From Solirubrobacterales bacterium (GTDB taxonomy: Bacteria > Actinomycetota > Thermoleophilia > Solirubrobacterales > Solirubrobacteraceae): a DNA stretch of 60,312 bases. The translations under genes were made by a program, and so were the position numbers. Below the pieces are notes generated by a model that saw nothing but the letters and a program-made list of their open reading frames with translations, was not told the DNA's origin and did no database searches. Numbering within the stretch: position 1 is the first letter of the stretch; every line of letters starts with the position of its first letter. Positions 35,625 through 44,603 of the stretch are shown here, one piece after another. Location: the NCBI GenBank assembly GCA_027315255.1, contig DAHUYL010000003.1, forward strand, positions 1-60,312, in the 5' to 3' direction.

Positions 35625-35661
35625 ATAAACGCAAATAGGGTTTGATCGGTGGGGGTATAAT
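35625..35661 (+). promoter_or_regulatory. lysR promoter with consensus TATAAT and upstream dyad
   Basis: TATAAT (35656-35661) lies eight bases before the lysR ATG and is the only perfect -10 box I noticed in front of a gene here. Just upstream, AAAC-N9-GTTT (35627-35643) is a partial dyad of the size bound by LysR-type dimers. No good -35 box is seen. Confidence 0.55.
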
Positions 35662-35669
35662 CTGACGTT

Positions 35670-36608
35670 ATGCTCGACGTGCGACGCCTGCGGGTCCTGT
35701 GCGAGGTTGCACGGCTTGGCTCGTTCTCCGCCGCCGCGGAGTCGCTCGGCTACACCCAGCCGGCCGTCTCTCGCCAGATCGCCGTGCTCGAGGCCGAGAC
35801 CGGCGCGACGCTCGTGCAGCGGCTGCCGCAGGGCGCCGTGCTGACCGACGCCGGTCGGCTGCTGGTCGGCCGGGCAACGGCGATCCTGTCGCAGCTCGAC
35901 GACGCCGAGGCCGACCTGCAGGCGCTGCTCGGCCTGCGCGGCGGCCGCCTGCGGCTCGCGTCGTTCGCCTCGGCGGCGTCGACGATCGTGCCGCTCGCGG
36001 TCCTGCGCTTCCGCGAGCGCCATCCCAGGATCGAGCTGCGGATCACGATGGCCGACCCGGATGACTCGTTCTCGCGGGTGCGCTCGGGCGAGCTCGACCT
36101 GGCGCTGTCGCACGATCCGGCGTGGCTGCAGGACGGATTCCCCGGGCTCGACCTGGTGCCGCTGTTCGACGATCCGATGTACGTGGCGCTGCCGCTCGAC
36201 CATCCGCTGGCGCAGGCGGAGCCGCTGTCGCTATCGCGCTTCGGCGTCGAGGCGGCGTGGATGGTCGGCACCTCGTCGTCCTGCCCCGACGCTCGCCTGC
36301 TGCGCCGAGCCTGCCTGGACGCGGGCTTCGAGCCGCGGATCGCGATGCAGAACGACGACTACGGGGCGATCCTGGGGTTCGTCGCCGCGGGCGTCGGAGT
36401 CGCGCTCGTCCCCGACATGGTGACCCACGTCGTTCGCCGCGACGTCGTGATCCGCGAACTGGAGCCGGCGCTGCCGGCGCGCCCGATCAGCGTCGCCGCC
36501 GCGGCCGGCTACCGCTCCCCGGCGGCGAGCGCGATGATCGCGGTGCTCCAGGAGATCGCGGCGGAGTGGGTCGCGGGGCGGGATCTGCCGGTCGCGGCGG
36601 CGGCGTAG
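35670..36608 (+). CDS. LysR-family transcriptional regulator
   Basis: A 312-residue regulator: an N-terminal winged helix (RRLRVLCEVARLGSFSAAAE, TQPAVSRQIAVLEAETGATL) and a periplasmic-binding-like effector domain (LRGGRLRLASFASAASTIVP, FVAAGVGVALVPDMVTH). The inducer is unknown. It sits inside the SUF locus between sufU and the Rieske gene and probably regulates itself and the divergent small gene. Confidence 0.93.
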   Translation: MLDVRRLRVLCEVARLGSFSAAAESLGYTQPAVSRQIAVLEAETGATLVQRLPQGAVLTDAGRLLVGRATAILSQLDDAEADLQALLGLRGGRLRLASFASAASTIVPLAVLRFRERHPRIELRITMADPDDSFSRVRSGELDLALSHDPAWLQDGFPGLDLVPLFDDPMYVALPLDHPLAQAEPLSLSRFGVEAAWMVGTSSSCPDARLLRRACLDAGFEPRIAMQNDDYGAILGFVAAGVGVALVPDMVTHVVRRDVVIRELEPALPARPISVAAAAGYRSPAASAMIAVLQEIAAEWVAGRDLPVAAAA

Positions 36609-36640
36609 GCAAATCCGATTGGTGCGCTAGGATTTGGGGC

Positions 36641-36958
36641 GTGCCGGAGACGATCGAAGTCTGCACCCTCAGCGAGCTGCCGCCGGGCGCGATGCGCCTG
36701 GTCGAGCACGACGAGCTCGAGATCGGCGTGTTCAACTGTGCCGGGACGGTTTACGCGATCGAGGACCGCTGCTCGCACGACGACGGGCCGCTGGTCGAGG
36801 GACTGCTCGACGAGGCGCAGTGCACGGTCGAGTGCCCCCGGCACGGATCCCTGTTCGACCTGAAGACGGGTCGGCCCCTGTCCCTGCCCGCATACGTGCC
36901 GGTTGACACCTTCGCGGTGCTGATCGACGGCGAGATGATCAAGCTGGAGGTGGAGTAG
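36641..36958 (+). CDS. Rieske [2Fe-2S] ferredoxin of the SUF locus
   Basis: A 105-residue Rieske protein. Cluster ligands are C44-x-H46 (EDRCSHDDGP) and C65-x2-H68 (VECPRHGSLFD). Small Rieske proteins of this type occur in SUF operons of actinobacteria and may donate electrons during cluster assembly; that role is inferred. GTG start seven bases after TAGGAT (36628-36633), with no leader. The stop and the sufB GTG overlap by one base. Confidence 0.93.
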   Translation: MPETIEVCTLSELPPGAMRLVEHDELEIGVFNCAGTVYAIEDRCSHDDGPLVEGLLDEAQCTVECPRHGSLFDLKTGRPLSLPAYVPVDTFAVLIDGEMIKLEVE

Positions 36959-39534
36959 TGGCGATTCCCGAGACCGAACTGCGCGACGGGCAGCCCGAGG
37001 AGCTCACTGAGAACGAGCAGCTCGCGCTGATCAATGCGGACTATGACGGGCGCTACGGGTTCCACGACGCCGAGAACTACCTCTACAAGGCGCCGAAGGG
37101 CCTGAACCGCGAGATCGTCGAGAAGATCTCCGAGTTCAAGTCAGAGCCGCAGTGGATGCGCGAGTTCAGGCTGAAGGCGCTCGAGCACTTCTACGCGCGG
37201 CCGCAGCCGACCTGGGGCTCACCGATGCTGGCCGAGGTCGACTACGACGAGATCCGCTACTTCGTGCGCGCCTCCGAGCGCGCCGAGCGATCCTGGGACG
37301 ACGTCCCCGAGGACGTCAAGCGCACGTTCGACCGGCTCGGGATCCCCGAGGCCGAGCGCAAGTTCCTGTCGGGCGTCGGCGCACAGTACGAGAGCGAGGT
37401 GGTCTACCACCAGGTGCGCGAGGACCTCGAGAAGCAGGGCGTGATCTTCAAGGACATGGACTCCGGGCTGCGCGAGCACGAAGGTCTCGTCCGCGAGTAC
37501 TTCGCCACCGTGATCCCGGCCAACGACAACAAGCTCGCCGCGCTGAACTCGGCGGTGTGGTCGGGCGGCTCGTTCGTGTACGTACCCAAGGGTGTGCACG
37601 TCGAGATGCCACTGCAGGCCTACTTCCGGATCAACACGGAGAACATGGGCCAGTTCGAGCGGACCCTGATCATCGCCGACGAGGGCTCGTACGTGCACTA
37701 CGTCGAGGGTTGCACCGCTCCGACCTACAGCTCCTCGTCACTGCACTCGGCGGTGGTCGAGCTGATCGCCAAGCCCGGCGCAAGGATCCGGTACACGACC
37801 GTCCAGAACTGGTCGGCGAACGTGTTCAACCTCGTGACCAAGCGGGCGGTTGCCCAGGAGGACGCGACCGTCGAGTGGGTCGACTGCAACCTCGGGTGCC
37901 TGACCGCCGAGGCGAAGGTGTTCACCACTGATCGCGGACCGACATCGATCGCCGAGATCCGCGAAGGCGACATCGTCTACGGCACCGATCTGCAGACGAT
38001 GAAGCCGGTTGCACGAACCGTCACGGCGACCCGCAACAATGGTGTCCAGCCGACGTTCCGCGTCACGACGGCGAACTTCCGTCAGCTCGAGGCGACCGCC
38101 AACCACCCCTTCCTCGTACTCGACCGAGCGAGCGGTGGCGACGCCTTCACAGTTCGCTGGCGCCGGCTCGAGAATGTCAACGTGGGGGACTACGTTGCGA
38201 TCAGCAAGGGTTTCGGCGATACCGGGTCCGCGAGGTTCCTCGGCGACTACCGCTTCGAGTCGGCGTCCCGCCGCTCGAGACCGAAGCCGATCACGCTCCC
38301 GCTCGAAACGACAATCGAGCTGATGTGGTTCCTCGGCGCGTATCTTGGAGATGGTTGCATCGAGCATGTCGATGGTCGTGCGCGCCGAGTCAATCTCGCA
38401 GTGCCGCCATCTGATCCCGCTCGCTCTCGGCTCGAAACCACGCTGCGCGACGTGTTCGATCTTGAAGGCACGCAGAAGGGACCCGTGACCCTGGCGGTTG
38501 CGTCCTCGATTCTCGGCGACTTCATCGAATGGCTTGGCTTTGTCGGGCCGGCGAAGGAGAAGCGGATTCCCGGCTGGGTGTGGGGACTGCCGATCGATCA
38601 GAAGCTCGCGTTCATCGAGGGTTACCTCGATACGGATGGATGCGAACGCAAGCGCAAGGTCGTCGACGGCGTCGAGTACGGACAGATCGTCTGGTCGAGC
38701 GCCAACCGCGCGCTGCTCGAAGACCTCAAGCTGCTGTTGATCGACTGCGGGCTCGAGCCACGAAAGATCTCGGAACACTCCTTCACGAAGAAGCTGCCGC
38801 TCGGTGCCGAGGTGAGGAGCTACACCAACTACTTCCTGGCGATGAACCTGCGCGGCAATCTCGATGTGATCAAGCGGAAGGTGTCGCCGCCGCGGCCGGT
38901 CGTGCAGTTCGTCAAGGTCACGAGCATCGACGAGCTGCCCGCCCAGCCGACGTATGACATCGAGGTCGACGGGATCGAGAACTTCACCGCGAACGGCATC
39001 GTCGTGCACAACTCACGACTCACGATGAAGTACCCCAGTGTGTACCTGGTCGGTGAACGAGCTCACGGTGAGATCCTGTCGATTGCGTTCGCGGGCAAGG
39101 GGCAGCATCAGGACGCGGGCGGGAAGATCATCCACGCGGCGCCCAACACGACGTCGAACATCTTCGCCAAGTCGATCTCCAAGGACGGCGGGCGCGGTAG
39201 TTACCGCGGCCTGCTCGAGATCGCGAAGGGCGCCCACGGCGCGCGCTCGAAGGTGGTGTGCGACGCGCTGCTGCTGGACGATCGGTCGCGATCCGACACG
39301 TACCCGACGATCCGGATCGGCGAGGACGACGTCAACGTCGGCCACGAGGCGACGGTCTCGAAGGTCGGCGATGACCAGCTGTTCTACCTGATGTCCCACG
39401 GGATCCCCGAGGACGAGGCGTCGAAGCTGATCGTCAACGGCTTCATCGAGCCGATCACGAAGGAGCTCCCGATGGAGTACGCGGTCGAGATGAACCGGCT
39501 GATCGAGCTGCAGATGGAGGGCTCGATTGGCTAG
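36958..39534 (+). CDS. sufB: SufB Fe-S scaffold protein with an in-frame intein
   Basis: An 858-residue precursor. Residues 1-313 are the N-extein (YKAPKGLNREIVEKISEFKS, WSGGSFVYVPKGVHVEMPLQ, ending VEWVDCNLG), residues 314-685 an intein, and 686-858 the C-extein (starting SRLTMKYPSVYLVGERAHGE). Splicing would give a 486-residue SufB, a normal length. SufB carries the nascent cluster with SufC and SufD. GTG start overlaps the Rieske stop; the 3' end overlaps sufD by eight bases. The insertion sits at a highly conserved segment before the TMKYP block, where loss of splicing would inactivate the protein. Confidence 0.96.
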   Translation: MAIPETELRDGQPEELTENEQLALINADYDGRYGFHDAENYLYKAPKGLNREIVEKISEFKSEPQWMREFRLKALEHFYARPQPTWGSPMLAEVDYDEIRYFVRASERAERSWDDVPEDVKRTFDRLGIPEAERKFLSGVGAQYESEVVYHQVREDLEKQGVIFKDMDSGLREHEGLVREYFATVIPANDNKLAALNSAVWSGGSFVYVPKGVHVEMPLQAYFRINTENMGQFERTLIIADEGSYVHYVEGCTAPTYSSSSLHSAVVELIAKPGARIRYTTVQNWSANVFNLVTKRAVAQEDATVEWVDCNLGCLTAEAKVFTTDRGPTSIAEIREGDIVYGTDLQTMKPVARTVTATRNNGVQPTFRVTTANFRQLEATANHPFLVLDRASGGDAFTVRWRRLENVNVGDYVAISKGFGDTGSARFLGDYRFESASRRSRPKPITLPLETTIELMWFLGAYLGDGCIEHVDGRARRVNLAVPPSDPARSRLETTLRDVFDLEGTQKGPVTLAVASSILGDFIEWLGFVGPAKEKRIPGWVWGLPIDQKLAFIEGYLDTDGCERKRKVVDGVEYGQIVWSSANRALLEDLKLLLIDCGLEPRKISEHSFTKKLPLGAEVRSYTNYFLAMNLRGNLDVIKRKVSPPRPVVQFVKVTSIDELPAQPTYDIEVDGIENFTANGIVVHNSRLTMKYPSVYLVGERAHGEILSIAFAGKGQHQDAGGKIIHAAPNTTSNIFAKSISKDGGRGSYRGLLEIAKGAHGARSKVVCDALLLDDRSRSDTYPTIRIGEDDVNVGHEATVSKVGDDQLFYLMSHGIPEDEASKLIVNGFIEPITKELPMEYAVEMNRLIELQMEGSIG
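37897..39012 (+). mobile_element. SufB intein with LAGLIDADG homing endonuclease
   Basis: A 372-residue protein-splicing element. Block A starts at Cys1 (CLTAEAKVFTTDRGPTSIAE), block B has TANHPFLVLD (T-x2-H), and the end is IVVHN followed by Ser+1, the complete set for class 1 splicing. Two DOD motifs, LGAYLGDGCI and IEGYLDTDGC, identify a LAGLIDADG endonuclease between the splicing halves; both keep their acidic residue, so it may still cut. Base usage is visibly less GC-rich than in the flanking exteins, in line with horizontal spread. Confidence 0.95.
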
Positions 39535-40684
39535 CTCGGCGACGCGCGGCCCAGCGGTCGAGCTGCCGACGTTCAAGGGGCGGCCCGGGTGGGAGTTCAC
39601 CGACATCTCGGGGCTGGATCTGGCTGCGTACGAGCGGGCGTTGCCTGAGTCGGGCGCGCCTGCGCCGGCCAGCGCCGGCGCGCCCGCGCCCCTGTGGACG
39701 CTCCCGGCGGCGACGCTCCCCGACGGGGTGCTCGTCGTCAGCTCGCTCGAGGATGCCGAGCAGCTCGGGTCGCTGCTGGCGGCGGACGACGACGTGTTCG
39801 TCGCCCTGAACGATGCCGGCGTGCGGGGCGGCACGTTCGTCTACGTCCCGCGCGGCGTGATCGTCGAGCAGCCGATCTCGGTCGCGGCGCTGCAGTCGCG
39901 GTCGGGGACGCTCGTCAACCAGCGAACCCTGATCGTGCTCGAAGAGGGTGCCCAGGCGGAGGTCTGGGAGCAGTTCCTGAGCGGCGAGGAGGAGCTCGAC
40001 GGCGTCTTCAACGCGGTCACCGAGCTGATCGTCGGCGACGGCGCCCGCCTGCGCTACGTGTGCGGGCAGGGGTTGTCGGAGCGCAGCTGGATGTTCGGGG
40101 CGCAGCGCGCGCAGGTGGGGCGACACGCTGCGCTCGACTGGGTCGCGCTCGGGTTCGGCTCGGCGCGCGGGCGCGTGCGGATGGAGACGCGGCTGGCCGG
40201 TCAGGGCGCGGAGGCTCGCGTCACCGGCGCGTACGCTCCCCGCGGGCGCCAGCACATCGACTTCGACACGACCCAGGAGCACGCGGCGACCAACACCACC
40301 TCCGATCTGGCGTTTCGCGGCGTTCTCCAGGGCAGCTCGACCGCCGTCTGGAAGGGCAACATCATCGTCGACCCGGGCGCGCAGAAGACCGACGCGTTCC
40401 AGGAGTCGCGCAACCTGCTGCTGTCCAAGCGCGCCCACGCGGATGCGATCCCGGGGCTCGAGATCCAGGCCAACGACGTCCGCTGCACGCATGCGGCCGC
40501 GGTCGCCCAGGTCGATGCCGACCAGCTGTTCTACCTGCGCAGTCGCGGGCTGCCCGAGCCGGAGGCCAAGCGGCTCGTGATCGAGGGATTCCTGGCGGCG
40601 CTGGTCGAGCGCTTCGAGCCAGGCCCGGTGCGCGAAGTGCTCGGCACCGCGCTCGAGCGCCGGCTCGAGCTCGTGCTCGGCTGA
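39527..40684 (+). CDS. sufD: SufD Fe-S scaffold protein
   Basis: A 385-residue paralogue of SufB. Signs are the N-terminal RPGWEFTDI, GGTFVYVPRGVIVEQPISVA, FDTTQEHAATNTTSDLAFRG and the C-terminal ANDVRCTHAAAVAQVDADQL with FYLRSRGLPEPEAKRLVIEG, the typical SufD ending. Start at TTG 39527 (GGAGGG six bases upstream), eight bases inside the sufB end, so translation is coupled. No intein here. Confidence 0.95.
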   Translation: MASSATRGPAVELPTFKGRPGWEFTDISGLDLAAYERALPESGAPAPASAGAPAPLWTLPAATLPDGVLVVSSLEDAEQLGSLLAADDDVFVALNDAGVRGGTFVYVPRGVIVEQPISVAALQSRSGTLVNQRTLIVLEEGAQAEVWEQFLSGEEELDGVFNAVTELIVGDGARLRYVCGQGLSERSWMFGAQRAQVGRHAALDWVALGFGSARGRVRMETRLAGQGAEARVTGAYAPRGRQHIDFDTTQEHAATNTTSDLAFRGVLQGSSTAVWKGNIIVDPGAQKTDAFQESRNLLLSKRAHADAIPGLEIQANDVRCTHAAAVAQVDADQLFYLRSRGLPEPEAKRLVIEGFLAALVERFEPGPVREVLGTALERRLELVLG

Positions 40685-40733
40685 CGCGAGCAGGCGCTTC
40701 TGTTCGGCCGCCGCGGAGGTTAGGATCGGCGCC

Positions 40734-41009
40734 GTGGTCCGCGGCCCCGCATCGCTCGTCCCGCTCGGCTACGGCAAGTTCGTCCGGGCCGATCGCGTCT
40801 ACGCACTGGTGCCGCTCGCCGGGGACGAGCGCGGCGACGGGCGTCGCACGCTCGTCCACGTCGAGGGGATCGAGGAGCCGCTGATCGCGTCGCGGTCCGA
40901 CGGCGCGATCGCCCGCGACGTGGCGGTCGCACTCGGTCATGTCGAGGCCGAGCCGGCGGGCGGCCGTCACGGCCAGGACCGCCACCCGGGGCAGGAGCAC
41001 CTGTTCTGA
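40734..41009 (+). CDS. RemA/DUF370-like small protein
   Basis: A 91-residue protein whose first 65 residues (LGYGKFVRADRVYALVPLAG, GRRTLVHVEGIEEPLIASRS) resemble RemA-type regulators (GFGNIV, then SANRIIAIV and a GRRTRAVI segment). RemA binds DNA as an oligomer and controls matrix and osmolyte genes in Bacillus. The C-terminal tail is His/Gly-rich. GTG start seven bases after TAGGAT (40721-40726), so leaderless. Assignment rests on the short motif pattern. Confidence 0.65.
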   Translation: MVRGPASLVPLGYGKFVRADRVYALVPLAGDERGDGRRTLVHVEGIEEPLIASRSDGAIARDVAVALGHVEAEPAGGRHGQDRHPGQEHLF

Positions 41010-41013
41010 GCGT

Positions 41014-41424
41014 TCAGCTCTTCTGCTGGATGCGGACGAGATTCCCGGCGGGATCGCGGAACGCGCAGTCGCGCAGACCGTAGGGCTGGTCGGTCGGCTC
41101 CTGGACGACCTCGGCGTCGCTCGCCTCGAGCCGCTCGAACGTGCCGTCGACGTCGGTCGTGGCCAGGTTGATGCTGGCGAACGTCCCCTTGGCCATCATC
41201 TCGGCGATCGTGTGGCGCTCGTCCTCGGTGACGCCGGGGGTGGCGGCCAGCGGGTACAGCACGATCGCCGTGTCGGGCTGGCCGGGAGGGCCGACGGTGA
41301 TCCAATGCATGCCGCCGTATTCGACGTCGCCCCGGACCTCGAAGCCGAGCGCGTCGCGGTAGAAGGCGAGCGTGGCGTCCGGGTCGTCGTGCGGAAGCAT
41401 GCTCGAGTGAATCGTGATGTTCAT
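41014..41424 (-). CDS. VOC-family (glyoxalase/dioxygenase-like) protein
   Basis: A 136-residue protein with two beta-alpha-beta-beta-beta units: NITIHSSMLPHDDPDATLAF with YRDALGFEVRGDVEYGGMHW, and GTFASINLATTDVDGTFERL. CAFRDPAGNLVRIQQ is the usual last strand. Possible metal ligands (His, Glu) are present but the reaction cannot be named. ATG 41424 is preceded by TAGCCT six bases away on the coding strand. The AraC-type gene lies just behind it in the same direction. Confidence 0.88.
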   Translation of the reverse strand: MNITIHSSMLPHDDPDATLAFYRDALGFEVRGDVEYGGMHWITVGPPGQPDTAIVLYPLAATPGVTEDERHTIAEMMAKGTFASINLATTDVDGTFERLEASDAEVVQEPTDQPYGLRDCAFRDPAGNLVRIQQKS

Positions 41425-41433
41425 GTCGCCAGG

Positions 41434-41877
41434 CTAATTGCGACCCGCGACGGGCGCTTCTCGATTCCTGATCGGCTTGGTCACCTGTCTGGCGACGCAC
41501 GGCAGCATCCCCTCCGTCGCGCCCGGCCGCCGGCGGCGGTAGGCACCGGGTGGCATCCCGACGAGCTCGGTGAAGCGAGTGGTGAAGGTGCCGAGCGACG
41601 AGCAGCCGACCTCGAAGCAGACCTCGGTGACACTGAGATCGCCGCGGCGCAGCAGCGCCATCGCACGCTCGATCCGGCGCGTCATCAGGTAGCCGTACGG
41701 CGACTCTCCGTAGGCGAGGCGGAACTGTCGGCTGAGGTGGCCGGCCGACATGTGCGCGCCGCGCGCGAGCCCCTCGACGTCGAGCGGCTGCGCGTACTCG
41801 CGGTCGATCCGGTCGCGGACGCGCCGCAGCAGCGCGAGGTCGCGCAGGCGCTGTGCCTCGACGGCCGTCCTCGTCAC
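41434..41877 (-). CDS. AraC-family transcriptional regulator (DNA-binding domain only)
   Basis: A 147-residue protein consisting of one AraC/XylS double helix-turn-helix: QPLDVEGLARGAHMSAGHLS with RQFRLAYGESPYGYLMTRRI, and DLSVTEVCFEVGCSSLGTF with TTRFTELVGMPPGAYRRRR. No ligand domain is present. It forms a likely operon with the VOC gene nine bases downstream and probably regulates it. Its C-terminal codons contain one copy of a 20-bp repeat found again at 44674. Confidence 0.92.
   Translation of the reverse strand: MTRTAVEAQRLRDLALLRRVRDRIDREYAQPLDVEGLARGAHMSAGHLSRQFRLAYGESPYGYLMTRRIERAMALLRRGDLSVTEVCFEVGCSSLGTFTTRFTELVGMPPGAYRRRRPGATEGMLPCVARQVTKPIRNREAPVAGRN
41456..41475 (+). repeat. 20-bp direct repeat, copy 1
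   Basis: GCTTCTCGATTCCTGATCGG, identical to 44674-44693. It lies in the 3' end of the AraC gene. The two copies bracket the UvrA-like and VOC genes in direct orientation. Confidence 0.7.
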
Positions 41878-41886
41878 CGGAGGGGA

Positions 41887-44250
41887 TCATGACACGTACC
41901 TCGCCAGATGCTCACCGGTCAGCGAGCCCGCTCGGTCCCACCCGGCGAGCAGCGCGGCCGGCGGACCCTCGAAGATCACGCGACCGCCGTCGTGGCCGGC
42001 GCCCGGTCCGAGGTCGATGATCCAGTCGGCGTGCGCGACCACCGCCAGGTGGTGCTCGACGACGATCACCGAGTTGCCCGCGTCGACCAGCCGGTCGAGC
42101 AGGCCGAGCAGCTGCTCGACGTCGGCGAGGTGAAGGCCGGTCGTCGGCTCGTCGAGCACGTAGACGCCCGCGGCGCGGGCGCTCGTCATGTGCGTGGCGA
42201 GCTTCAGCCGCTGGCGCTCGCCGCCCGACAGCGTCGTCAGCGGCTGGCCGATCGTCAGGTAGCCGAGCCCGACGTCGACGAGCCGCGCGAGGATCGCGTG
42301 GGCGGCAGGCGTGCGCGCCTCGCCGGCGCCGAGGAACGCCTCGGCCTCGGTCACCGACATCGCGAGCACCTCGCTGATGTTGCGTCCGCCGAGGTGGTGC
42401 TTCAGCACCGACGGCTCGAAGCGCCTGCCCTCGCACTCCTCGCACGTGGTCGCGATGCCTCCGAAGATCGCGAGGTCGGTGTAGATGACGCCGCTGCCGT
42501 TGCAGTTGGGGCACGCGCCCTCGGAGTTGGCGCTGAACAGTGCCGGTTTGACTCCGTTCGCCTTCGCGAACGCCTTGCGGATCGGCTCGAGCAGTCCGGT
42601 GTACGTCGCCGGGTTGCTCCGGCGCGAGCCCCGGATCGGAGCCTGGTCGATCGACACGACTTCGGCGCCGGGCGGGATCGATCCGTGAACGAGCGAGCTC
42701 TTGCCCGAGCCCGCGACGCCGGTGACGACAACGAGCACGCCGAGCGGGACGTCGACGTCGACGTCCTGGAGGTTGTTGACGTTGGCGCCCCGGATCGCCA
42801 GGGTGCCGGCGGGCGCCCGCACCTCCTGCCTGAGCTTTGCCCGGTCCTCGAGGTGGCGACCGGTGAGCGTGCCACTGGCGCGCAGCCCGTCGACCGTCCC
42901 CTCGAAGCAGACGGTGCCGCCCGCCGCGCCGGCGCCCGGGCCCAGGTCGACCACGTGGTCGGCGACCTGGATCGTCTCCGGCTCGTGCTCGATCACGAGC
43001 ACGGTGTTGCCCTTGTCGCGCAGCGCCAGCAGCAGCTCGTTCATCCGCTGGACGTCGTGCGGATGCAGACCGGTCGTCGGCTCGTCGAACACGTACGTGA
43101 CGTCGGTCAGGGAAGACCCGAGCTGACGGACGAGCTTGACGCGCTGGGCCTCGCCACCTGAGAGCGTGGCGGAGGGCCGGTCCAGCGACAGATACCCCAG
43201 CCCGATCTCGGCGAACGAGTCGAGCGTCTGGCGCAGCGTCGCGAGCAGCGGCGCGACCGACGGCTGGTCGAGCGTCGGCACCCAATCGGCGAGATCGCTC
43301 ACCTGCATCGCGCAGGCGCCGGCGATGCTGACCCCCTCGATCTTCGACGACCTGGCCGCGTCGGTGAGGCGGGTGCCGTCGCAGGCGGGACACCTCGTGA
43401 ACGTGACCGCCCGGTCGACGAACGCCCGGATATGGGGCTGCATCGCCTCCCGGTCCTTGGACAGCATCGACTTCTGGATCCGCGGGATCAGCCCCTCGTA
43501 GGTCATGTTGATGCCGGCGATCTTCATCCGGACGGGCTCACGGTGGAGGAGGTCGTGGAGCTCCCGCTTCGTGTATCTGCGGATCGGCTTGTCCGGGTCG
43601 ACGAGCCCCGATGCGCTGTAGAGGCGGTAGTTCCACCCTCCGGGCGTGTACCCGGGGATCGTCAGCGCGCCCTCGTTCAGCGACTTGGAGTCGTCGAACA
43701 GTTGGGTGAGGTCGACGTCGGTCACGTGTCCGCGGCCCTCGCAGCGCGGGCACATGCCGCCTGCGCGGCTGAAGCTCCGCTCGACCGTCTCCCCGTCGCC
43801 GCGCTCGACCGTGATCGCGCCGCTGCCGCTGACCGACGGGACGTTGAACGAGAACGCGTTCGGCGGGCCGATGTGCGGGCGCCCGAGACGGCTGAACAGG
43901 ATCCGAAGCAGCGGGTTGGCGTCTGTCGCCGTGCCGACCGTCGAGCGCGGGTCCGAGCCGATCCGCTGCTGGTCGACGATGATCGCGGTCGTCAGTCCCT
44001 CGAGCACGTCGACCTCGGGGCGCGCCAGCGAGGGCATGAAGCCCTGCACGAACGCGCTGTAGGTCTCGTTGATCAGCCGCTGTGACTCCGCCGCGATCGT
44101 GTCGAACACGAGCGAGCTCTTGCCCGAGCCCGACACGCCGGTGAACACTGTCAGCCGCCGTTTCGGGAGCTCGAGGCTGACGTTCCGGAGGTTGTTCTCG
44201 CGCGCGCCGTGGACGCGGATCAGGTCGTGGCTGTCCGGGGCGGAGCTCAC
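41887..44250 (-). CDS. UvrA-like ABC ATPase (class II UvrA, drug-resistance type)
   Basis: A 787-residue protein with two ABC modules as in UvrA: Walker A sites GVSGSGKSSLVFDTIAAES and GVAGSGKSSLVHGSI, signatures ATLSGGEAQRVKLVRQLG and TTLSGGERQRLKLATHM, and UvrA zinc modules (CPRCEGRGH, CPACDG, CPNCNGSG, CEECEGRRFEP). It is about 150 residues shorter than housekeeping UvrA and lacks the UvrB-binding part, as in UvrA2/DrrC-type proteins linked to resistance to DNA-binding drugs. GTG 44250 overlaps the VOC stop by four bases. Confidence 0.94.
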   Translation of the reverse strand: MSSAPDSHDLIRVHGARENNLRNVSLELPKRRLTVFTGVSGSGKSSLVFDTIAAESQRLINETYSAFVQGFMPSLARPEVDVLEGLTTAIIVDQQRIGSDPRSTVGTATDANPLLRILFSRLGRPHIGPPNAFSFNVPSVSGSGAITVERGDGETVERSFSRAGGMCPRCEGRGHVTDVDLTQLFDDSKSLNEGALTIPGYTPGGWNYRLYSASGLVDPDKPIRRYTKRELHDLLHREPVRMKIAGINMTYEGLIPRIQKSMLSKDREAMQPHIRAFVDRAVTFTRCPACDGTRLTDAARSSKIEGVSIAGACAMQVSDLADWVPTLDQPSVAPLLATLRQTLDSFAEIGLGYLSLDRPSATLSGGEAQRVKLVRQLGSSLTDVTYVFDEPTTGLHPHDVQRMNELLLALRDKGNTVLVIEHEPETIQVADHVVDLGPGAGAAGGTVCFEGTVDGLRASGTLTGRHLEDRAKLRQEVRAPAGTLAIRGANVNNLQDVDVDVPLGVLVVVTGVAGSGKSSLVHGSIPPGAEVVSIDQAPIRGSRRSNPATYTGLLEPIRKAFAKANGVKPALFSANSEGACPNCNGSGVIYTDLAIFGGIATTCEECEGRRFEPSVLKHHLGGRNISEVLAMSVTEAEAFLGAGEARTPAAHAILARLVDVGLGYLTIGQPLTTLSGGERQRLKLATHMTSARAAGVYVLDEPTTGLHLADVEQLLGLLDRLVDAGNSVIVVEHHLAVVAHADWIIDLGPGAGHDGGRVIFEGPPAALLAGWDRAGSLTGEHLARYVS

Positions 44251-44603
44251 GTGTCCTGGACGAGCCCGAGCACGTTCCCATCGGGGTCTGTGAAGCTGGC
44301 GACCAGCCGGCCGCCGCCGACGTCGCGCGGGCTCTCCTTCAGGGTCGCCCCGGCGGCGGTCACCTCGGCGAGCTTCGCCTCGATGTCCGAAACGTGCCAG
44401 TAGGCGACGGGCGAGCTCATCTGCTGCGGGCCGCCGCCCGGCACCAGCCCGATGTGCTGCCCCTCGGCGTCGAAGCCGACGTAGTAGGAGGAGTCGGCAG
44501 TCGGCGCGACACCTAGCAGCGCTCCGTACACCCGCTTGGCCCGCTCCAGATCGGACACGGGGTGCAGCACCGTCTTGATTCCCTGCGTGGATGACCCAGC
44601 CAT
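44247..44603 (-). CDS. VOC-family protein
   Basis: A 118-residue glyoxalase/bleomycin-resistance fold protein: KTVLHPVSDLERAKRVYGAL, VAYWHVSDIEAKLAEVTAAG and the ending SFTDPDGNVLGLVQD. ATG 44603 has AGGAG on the coding strand, so it starts an operon with the UvrA-like gene. Together they look like a small drug-resistance unit, with the VOC protein binding or modifying the compound; this is inferred. Confidence 0.9.
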   Translation of the reverse strand: MAGSSTQGIKTVLHPVSDLERAKRVYGALLGVAPTADSSYYVGFDAEGQHIGLVPGGGPQQMSSPVAYWHVSDIEAKLAEVTAAGATLKESPRDVGGGRLVASFTDPDGNVLGLVQDT

